Source of the DNA: Alentia gelatinosa
Taxonomy: Eukaryota > Annelida > Polychaeta > Phyllodocida > Polynoidae
Direction of reading: 5' to 3'
Length of the DNA stretch: 64,000 nucleotides
Assembly (NCBI GenBank): GCA_950022655.1
Contig: OX465583.1
Coordinates: forward strand, 34,313,360-34,377,359
A model generated the notes under the pieces. That model worked only from the letters and a program-made list of their open reading frames with translations. It was not told the origin of the DNA and searched no databases. Position 1 is the first letter of the stretch. Each line of letters starts with the position of its first letter. Shown here piece by piece: positions 56,702-64,000 of the stretch. Both the position numbers and the translations under genes were made by a program.

Positions 56702-58300
56702 GAGTATGATCCTTAACATCACTATCATAATCCTGATGTACAATTGGCAACAACCAACCTTGAAGAAACAAGACTGAGAGCTGAGATTGTGTAGACACAA
56801 TACTATAGCCCCACGGGACAGCCCTATTAACGTACGCTGGCCATATCTAGGGTTATCAGGACACTGGACCTGATAGTGAGCTCACGTAGCTTCTCCTGTA
56901 ATCATATATTAAGTCTCCGACCGCGGACCACCCCTGTATAGATCCGTGTTTTTTATCCACTAAGGGATGATCCAACTACATCCACCTGTGATACCCTCGC
57001 CCCACCCTCGCCCCACCCTATACCCCTCCCGCGGTAGTACCACCCTTAACCACCCCATTGATATCGACCTCACGGCACCATCGTAATCATTCACACGCTG
57101 TACATGCTTTTACCAGCCCAGACACTTTCTCTCCACCCTCTAAATATGGCTAAGACGTGGGTCTAGTTATCGACTCATAGCAGTAAAGTGTACGACGATA
57201 TTTCCCCTGGGAGACACACCCTGGTAGCGTCGTTATTTGTTCTGGTACACATTAATTCTTGTGACATCACGACCGCGGTCATGTTCAAGAAAAGGGGTAT
57301 CGGGGTTAAAAGAAAGAAAAATTCATGACAGCAGCGGTTTTAATCTTTTCAAAATACACACCTTCGTCACCACTGGAAATGGAGCGCAGTGTTCCTATTT
57401 TTTTGGCATATCAATCACCTAATATTCCCTAATCCACAAATCACTTCATTGGAATACGAATTGCCTGTATATTTAGGCCTACAATGTTAGACTCCGTCTA
57501 GAAAAGTAATTATGGTAGTGTAAAATTTGGTATAAAATCAATAAAATTGTTTTAAGAGACATTTAGTTATTATAATCTAGTAAATGAATTTAACCTAAGC
57601 CGTGTGTGTTTTATCTCCCGGCGTCTGCTACTACCGGTTATTTCGCTATCCTATAACCTTTTCTAGGTGCCCGCTAATGCCTTCTGCCACCATCCCTGAC
57701 TCGGTTCCTGGTATTTTATACCGCGCCTCACCGATCATAGTCACGTCTCTAACCCAGTCAAGTCATCTAACACCATCAACCGTTCAACCTATCCGCACCA
57801 TCGCAGACCACACAAACGCTGTGGGGCGATGAGTGGGACCAGAACGTCAACCTACCTTTCAACCCTGCACTATCCCTATCGGCCCCACTCACCGATCGGC
57901 TCTATTATTTAAGGCCAAGTGTCCGTCCCGGGGGCAAATAACCATAAGGCGCGTCCGACGCCGCCATCTTGCTTCACAAGCGTCCTCCCAGCTTGTATTA
58001 ACCCTTTCCAGACGGGGGCTCATGCCAGAGCCGCATGAGATGGGTACTAGAGTCAGTGTATGAAGTTAAGCTCCAACGACTCCGACACACCCGGAAAGAG
58101 CTACCATTTTGCTGCAATAGAAAATTTCAAAGTGTGTGGGAGCGGGTGTTATGGGAATAAAAAGATGACCACAGTACCGACATGAGCCACGACATAAGAG
58201 GTGCATAAACGCACATCGCAGGGAAACAACTAACAATATTTGTTGAAAATTCTTACTAGAAATAGAAATATCTCATTCAATCATATCTACAAATGAAATA
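56702..58300. other. Unassigned DNA right of PLE1
   Basis: No gene recognised. Composition is mixed, with a C-rich stretch near 56990-57060. Open frames at 57602-58063 show no family resemblance. Confidence 0.45.
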
Positions 58301-58310
58301 ATTTTGTCTG

Positions 58311-58790
58311 GGTGTCAGGACCGGCCGAAGCTTATCCTGAGCACCACCACAGCTTTGGTCCATAATGCCATTCCAGAACCCAGCCCATAGGGAACTCGAA
58401 GGTCCACCCTGACAGGGAGCAGAGACAGAGCTCTGGTGAGGGACTACAGGTAGTCCCTCCACCCCAATCTGTCCAGCTCAGCTTCAGCAGGCTTTATATA
58501 CACCTGTGGAGCCTCACTGGGCATGTGCAAGAACTCTGCTGGGTCCCCAGCAGTAGTCCCATGTAAGTCTGGTAACAAGCTGACCAGTTGGTTTTGCTGG
58601 GACCTTCCTTACCCAAGCAGAACCAGTACATATTCTAGGTACCAGCCAGGTGGCCAGATACCCGTTTAGACTGGTTCCAACACCTGTGTCAGGAATAGCA
58701 AGCGGCTTGGGGCCTTACAGGTGGCTGGCAGTAGGCTCACAGACCCACCAGTCAGCTACCCGGGGCACTCGGCCACAGCTAAACATAGAT
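58311..58790 (-). repeat. Possible solo LTR, minus strand
   Basis: GC-richer block with many cc/gg-rich words. On the minus strand it has a TATA box (tatataaag, near 58492-58500) about 180 bp before its 3' end near cctgacacccagaca. Target duplication not found. Limits are estimates. Confidence 0.3.
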
Positions 58791-59279
58791 TGCCAAACTG
58801 AATTGTGATTTGTAATTGCTATCACATACATATAGCCCGAGCAGGTAAATGGTAACCAGACCTTACTGTAAAAGAAATGTTATATCTAGATAAATAATTA
58901 ATTAGTTTGTCTTTAAAAGATTGATTTGTCATGTCTCAGAAACGAAGGGTCTCCTGTAGTCATACCTGGTTGTCAAAAATAAAATAAATCATAATTTAGA
59001 TAGATTTATAAATAAAATGAATCTAGTTACACTGAGGGTGAGAGCGCACGACAGCTTCACTTTGCTTTGACTTACATACTTGATCTTCCTCTTGTAATCT
59101 AAAACTATCCAATCCACTGATTTCATCAGTGGTTGGGTAGTTTCCGGACCCACACATATAAGGTATATGTGTGGATCATCTACTATACTCTATACCACTA
59201 TTTGCTCTATCTCATTTTCATTAATTTCCCTGCAAACCCATATTGTAGTTACTAAATTCCAATTAAGGAACTTAAACAA

Positions 59280-60582
59280 AAAGCTATAAAGTTTGTTGGG
59301 AAAAATATACGTAGCTTATATGCTAGAATAGACGAGGTTCAGGATGCTTTCAGAGGTGCTCAATTTATTTGCCTCACTGAGACACTTCTACATGGGCTGT
59401 ATGATGACAAGATGTTAAAGTTTGATGATTATAAACTGAGGTTGGATAGAGTAACTGGGAGTTGGGTGGGGATATGTTGTTATGTTTCGGCAGAATTTTC
59501 TCAATATACCTATATGTGTGAAGAGTATACTGCTACATGTGAAGACTATGAAATTTTAGTACTACTGGTTGATAAACCAAAAGTTAGGAAAATGGCAGTA
59601 ATAACATACTATAAGCCACCCCCTAAATCAGCTGAAATATTTTGTAACAAACTGACAGAAATTGTTGGATCGGAAGACCTTTTGGATAGAGAAATCTGGA
59701 TATTGGGTGACTGTAATGTTGACGTAAAAAAATCACATAGCCCGGAATATAGAATTATGACTAGTTTTCTCAGACAAACAGGCTTGAAACAATATATCAG
59801 ATGTTACTAGACCTAATCCTAATGGTGGCACGACTATCGATCATGCATATACCAACAGTGAACATGTAAGTTTTGCTAACCCCTTAAGTGAAATGTAAAG
59901 TGATCATTTTCCAGTACTTATAGTAAAGAAGCATTAAAATAGGAAAAAAGACCAGTAGAATTCATAGGTAGGAATTATAATAGATATGTTAGGGATGAAT
60001 TTGACAAATACCTGGATAATGAGAACTGGGAATCCTTTATAACTTCTGGAAAATCGATATACAATGGGAAATATGGATGAAAAAGGTGATGAATTATCTG
60101 CATATTAATTGTCCTATAAAAAATACAAAATTTACAGATAGCAAGCCTAGTTAGATGTCAATTAATCTTATTAATCTGATAAAGCATCGTAGAGATACAA
60201 AATAACTAAAAATATTTTAATACTTGAAGAAATCCGAGGAATATCAAGAGATATCAGAAGTAAACTAAAAAAAAGTGAGTATTGTAAAGCAAAACTTATA
60301 GAAACAAAAGGACAACCCAAAATATTTTGGAGTACAATTAATGAGACAATAAACCCGAATACTGAGGAACAACAATGTATTATAGAAGAAAATGGGCAAC
60401 TGATACCTGATAATGACATACCGGATGCCATAAATAAGTTTTTCACAGAAATTGGTGATACTCTATTTAAAGACATTGACCAGACCTATATAGATACTTA
60501 CCTTGGAAAATTAAAGGGTCTAGATGAGGAACCTAATGTTGACAGTTCTTTACACATTTCCGAGCAGCTGAAGCTATTATAA
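59280..60582 (+). pseudogene. LINE endonuclease region, truncated
   Basis: Translation shows an APE-type endonuclease of a non-LTR retrotransposon: SLYARIDEVQDAFRGAQFIC, LTETLL, VITYYKPPPKSAEIF, WILGDCNVDV and TTIDHAYTNS, with SDHFPVLI in the order expected. Stops and frameshifts start near 59807. Later EIRGISRDIRSKLKKSEYC, IFWSTINETINP and DAINKFFTEIGDTLF match the linker before the RT. It stops at 60582 before any RT motif. Confidence 0.7.
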
Positions 60583-62700
60583 ACATACATGGTCAAAAAT
60601 CACGTTATGGCAGCAATTGGACTATATTTTGAATATTTCTAAAACTCCTTTTTTGGGAATAGGTTGAATAGTTTTGACACATCTAAGGCATCATAGGGCA
60701 CAATCCAGAACCTTAAAATAATACTTGCCTACAACTTTTAGACAAATTATGCCTGAAAACATGAGAAAGTCAAGTTATGACACTATCATAAAATCAAATA
60801 TAAAATTCAATTAAAAAAGGGGAAGAATCAAATAGTTTTTGCAATCAAGAATAACTCACATATATGCATCTTCCCAAGATAAAAGTATAGGCCTACATAG
60901 CTTTCTTCATATTGAACTCAATTTTTGCTATTCTGGTGTAGTTTTGGCAGTTACGTTACGACACCTTCTAAACCATTAATAACTTAAGTTCCCTTAATAT
61001 CAGTAATGGTTCTTTTGTGGTATTAAAGGATAGATGTATACCTACAAAGGGGGGGTTGTAACGTGACGTTTTTGTTTCATATAAGCCCTGTGCTAAAGGT
61101 TATTATGGCAGTAAGTGTTCCCAATTTCACATAGGAGTCCTTTAATATATAAAGATGATATTTGCAAAAGAAATTAATGATCATCTGAGGTTTGATTTTT
61201 TTGGCATTTGCTGCCATTTTGTGATTTTCGAGCAATTCTCTCTCTAAAGGGCATCACACACTTTGTAACTTTTTCCTTGAGATTTGCTAGAGATTCTGTA
61301 CAGTAAATATTTCAAGGGGATGCAGCCAACACAGCAGGGCATGGAAAAGTCTGTGACAAAATTTACTGCAGGGTCAGTCTCCCCAACGGGGTAGTGCTAT
61401 AAAGGTCACACTAAGAAAAGACAATTATGTCTATCTCATGACTAAGTCCCCCCCCCCCCCCAAAAAAAAGGTCAAGGGCTGGGAGGGGTTGAAAAGGGCT
61501 AGGAGGTGGACTGGTAAAAAAGGGGGTGTTGAAATATCTCAAGGAAACCCATGCACACCTTGAGATATTGTACCAGAAAAATATTGTAATGGGAATTTTG
61601 CACCAACGTTTCCCCTAGAAATGGAGAAAGGCACAAAGTGTGCAATTATCTTATCATTAAGCAATGTAGTACCACCTGATGATATTTGAGTTCGCCAATT
61701 AGATATATGTGGATACATTGAATCAGTGGCAAACTGCAGGTTCACACTCTCGATTCTTAAGTGGTCACCTCCCATGAAAAAGAAGGCCTTTTCCTCAGTG
61801 ATGATGATTCCTCTCTCCCGCTCCCGCATTAGTCCTAACCACGTCAACCATAATGCCAGTTCGGCCTAAAGTTATAATTATCAGTCCCTAGCGTAGTCTG
61901 CCTCAAGGAACTATCTGCCCCTATCACAGTCTACCTCAATGCATGATCCGTCCCGTACTCGGTCTGCCTCAAGGTATATCTGTCCCTAGCATGGTCTTAT
62001 CCATCCTACAGATTAATGGATTCTCTTGCAGGACCCGCATTGGTTCTATAACGTCCAGCCCATATACTACTAACTACAGACGGTCGATGCGGGCCTTCTA
62101 CCCGGCACTGGTGCCATTAGGTGGCTCTGATGAATGGTCAACTGTGGACTGCCATACCCAGCCCGTACAACCCATATGTCTACACATGGAAGCTTAAGTG
62201 CCAAATCCAATAAGGCGACTGAATTCGCATAAGTATTCGATGAGATCATGCGACAATGTGACAATGCAATACATGCAAATACCAATGGGTTTTAATATTG
62301 TTGCATGCGGTCGAATAGCGACCACCATGGGAATGAGTGATCCACTGGAGCAAATTTTGCTGCAACTATTCATGCGACTGGGCGAACCCCGGGCGAACAT
62401 ATGTATTTCCAAAATATCTTGTCAGCTACTAATAAAGGAAAGGAACGGTGGAGTGTCATATGGTCAACTATTCTATAATAGATCAATAACATATGTACAA
62501 TGATATGTGACTAGTCTCATCCTAATACCTATAATGCAGATCAATTCTAATACCAATTCCAGATGCTTTATATACTGAAGAAATGCAGTTTAAAAAAGGA
62601 TCATCTATCATATTCAGAAATGACTAGGATATCATGAATATAAAACGGCTTCTATTCATTTCAAAGAAAAAAAGCTTTTTATTCAACTTCCACCAATACA
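60583..62700. other. Unassigned AT-rich DNA
   Basis: No gene seen. A C14-A8 homopolymer run lies at 61447-61468. Several short frames have no family resemblance. Confidence 0.5.
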
Positions 62701-62759
62701 TGAATAATAGTTTTTGCATGTCTACTATGCTCCTCTTCATGGTGTACTCTGGCCTCATT

Positions 62760-63050
62760 TAAGAGTGTGCTGTTATACTTTCTCCCATCTTAACAGAAGA
62801 AACTTCTTGAAACAAATCAGGGATGCTCAGTTTGTAGATACCCGCCACCGTGGAAGTGGCGGAGACAACCGTTTACGTCTAGTTACCAGACGGCACAAGA
62901 CAACGAAGTATAAAAGATCACCGTATTACAGAGGCTGTAGATTATGGGACTCCATCCCACCAGAGCTATAGAAAACTAGAGAGCGTTGCTTGCTTTAAGA
63001 GAGCCATCAGGAAATGCGATGCTTTGACCTATATGGTCTTGCGGCGCATC
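62760..63050 (+). pseudogene. LINE reverse transcriptase C-terminal fragment
   Basis: HLNRRNFLKQIRDAQFVDTR, then KYKRSPYYRGCRLWDSIPPE, followed by a frameshift and remnants of the final helix (FKRAIRKCDA-like). This is typical of the end of LINE ORF2. It has the same orientation as the endonuclease fragment at 59280-60582 and could be the other end of the same copy with the RT core lost or replaced. Confidence 0.6.
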
Positions 63051-64000
63051 ATGGATGGACGTCATGTAGAACATACCTCACTCATATATCATTCATAACT
63101 CATACATCATTATCTCTACAATTCGTATGGTAACTGTATTGTGTTTCCAATATGAGTAGCTGTTCACCACAACAGGAAAAACTACTGTAGCCAGATGTTG
63201 CTGGTCAAATAATCTGAATAATAAAAAAACGAATAATGTACGAGACAATGCAGTATAGATTTACTCTATAGAAGATTGTGTTCAAATATGTAAGGAGGGG
63301 TTCCTTAGAGATATGGGAAAGGGTTGTAATTGCAGGAGCAATTCAGATACATAAAACATGTTGTAGGACATGTTGTATGCAGTAATAGGGTGCTAGATGA
63401 AATTAGGCGTACAAGAAGGAAATGATAAAGTACAGGCGGAAATCGTGCATAGGACTCCTTTCTGTGGACTATATCTCATTTATAGATGATCGCCACACTA
63501 TATAACTATGAAATTAAGAATTAGAAAATATATAAATGGCCACACACAGCTAGACGCTTGTAGGACAGCCCTATCCCATCTGGTCCCCCGTCGCTTCGTA
63601 GAGTGTTCCTTGAAGATTTTTCCGTTTAGCGAAAAGCATGCCGTTTGGAGTGAACTTTAGGGACAGTGAAATTAGCAGTGATTAAGTAACTAAAAAATTA
63701 AGCATTGCGTATCTGTATTAAGTCTATCATAAGAGAGTCATTAATGAAAAAACTACACACAAGATGTCAGATAGAGACACTTCTATCACACAGAACGCAT
63801 ATATTTGTTATTGTATATATCTGAAAGGTGCAGCCAATGTTGAGAAGATTGATGAAACATAAAAAGAGAAACCGAGGCAAAACTATTGAGGCTAAAAAGG
63901 CCAAGAATAAGTCATCATAAGAAGAACCCATTGTATAAAGGATCAGTATATTGGAATAGTCACCTCTCAAGGGACAAAAGTGTAATTCGGTTTATCACTA
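63051..64000. other. No feature seen
   Basis: AT-rich DNA to the window edge. The first part may be LINE 3' untranslated sequence. Confidence 0.5.

Noticed and set aside
1..64000. CRISPR array, prokaryotic operon or integrated phage
   Set aside because: No regularly spaced short repeats, ribosome binding sites or compact gene strings. All coding signals are of animal or retroelement type.

Overview
This is a piece of animal (metazoan) nuclear DNA, not a bacterial or viral replicon. It has split coding exons with GT/AG borders, AT-rich introns, microsatellites, a tRNA-derived SINE and many animal-type transposable elements (Ngaro/DIRS-type, Penelope-like, Gypsy, LINE, foldback and TIR MITEs). 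The mix suits a marine invertebrate, but the species cannot be told from the sequence.

Layout. 1-1726: a tRNA-derived SINE and a decayed Gypsy pol fragment (minus strand) carrying a 140-bp hairpin. 1727-20846: four head-to-tail units (4601, 4601, 4959 and 4959 bp). Each carries the same first coding exon of a UDP-glucuronosyltransferase (UGT) gene with about 2.2 kb of upstream DNA, a minus-strand coding relic, a 978-bp (or 1336-bp) TIR element and, at its right end, a 199-bp segment identical to the A repeat of an Ngaro-like retrotransposon. 20648-25861: that Ngaro-like element with textbook split direct repeats (A1 - gag, RT/RNase H, tyrosine recombinase - B1 A2 B2). 28876-30870: the two single-copy downstream UGT exons. 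Joining any one of the four first exons directly to them keeps the frame and gives a full-length 522-residue UGT, so the locus has an array of identical first exons feeding one common body.

30871-36680: two LINE fragments in opposite orientation (one interrupted by a solo Ngaro-type terminal segment), a foldback MITE and unassigned DNA. 36681-38990 (minus): a 769-codon intronless open frame for a Ser/Glu-rich disordered protein, the only other likely host gene. 40152-45341: a degenerate Penelope-like element (PLE2) with 638-bp direct terminal repeats. 45342-51945: hairpins, an AT microsatellite, a PIF/Harbinger-type MITE and a possible solo LTR. 51957-56690: a nearly intact Penelope-like element (PLE1) with 404-bp direct repeats, an 11-bp target duplication, a hammerhead ribozyme motif in each repeat, RT plus GIY-YIG endonuclease, and an extra downstream reading frame with two C2H2 zinc fingers. 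56702-64000: a possible solo LTR, LINE pieces and unassigned DNA.

The points most worth following are the UGT first-exon array, whose unit junction falls exactly on the end of the Ngaro A repeat, and the zinc-finger frame inside PLE1.
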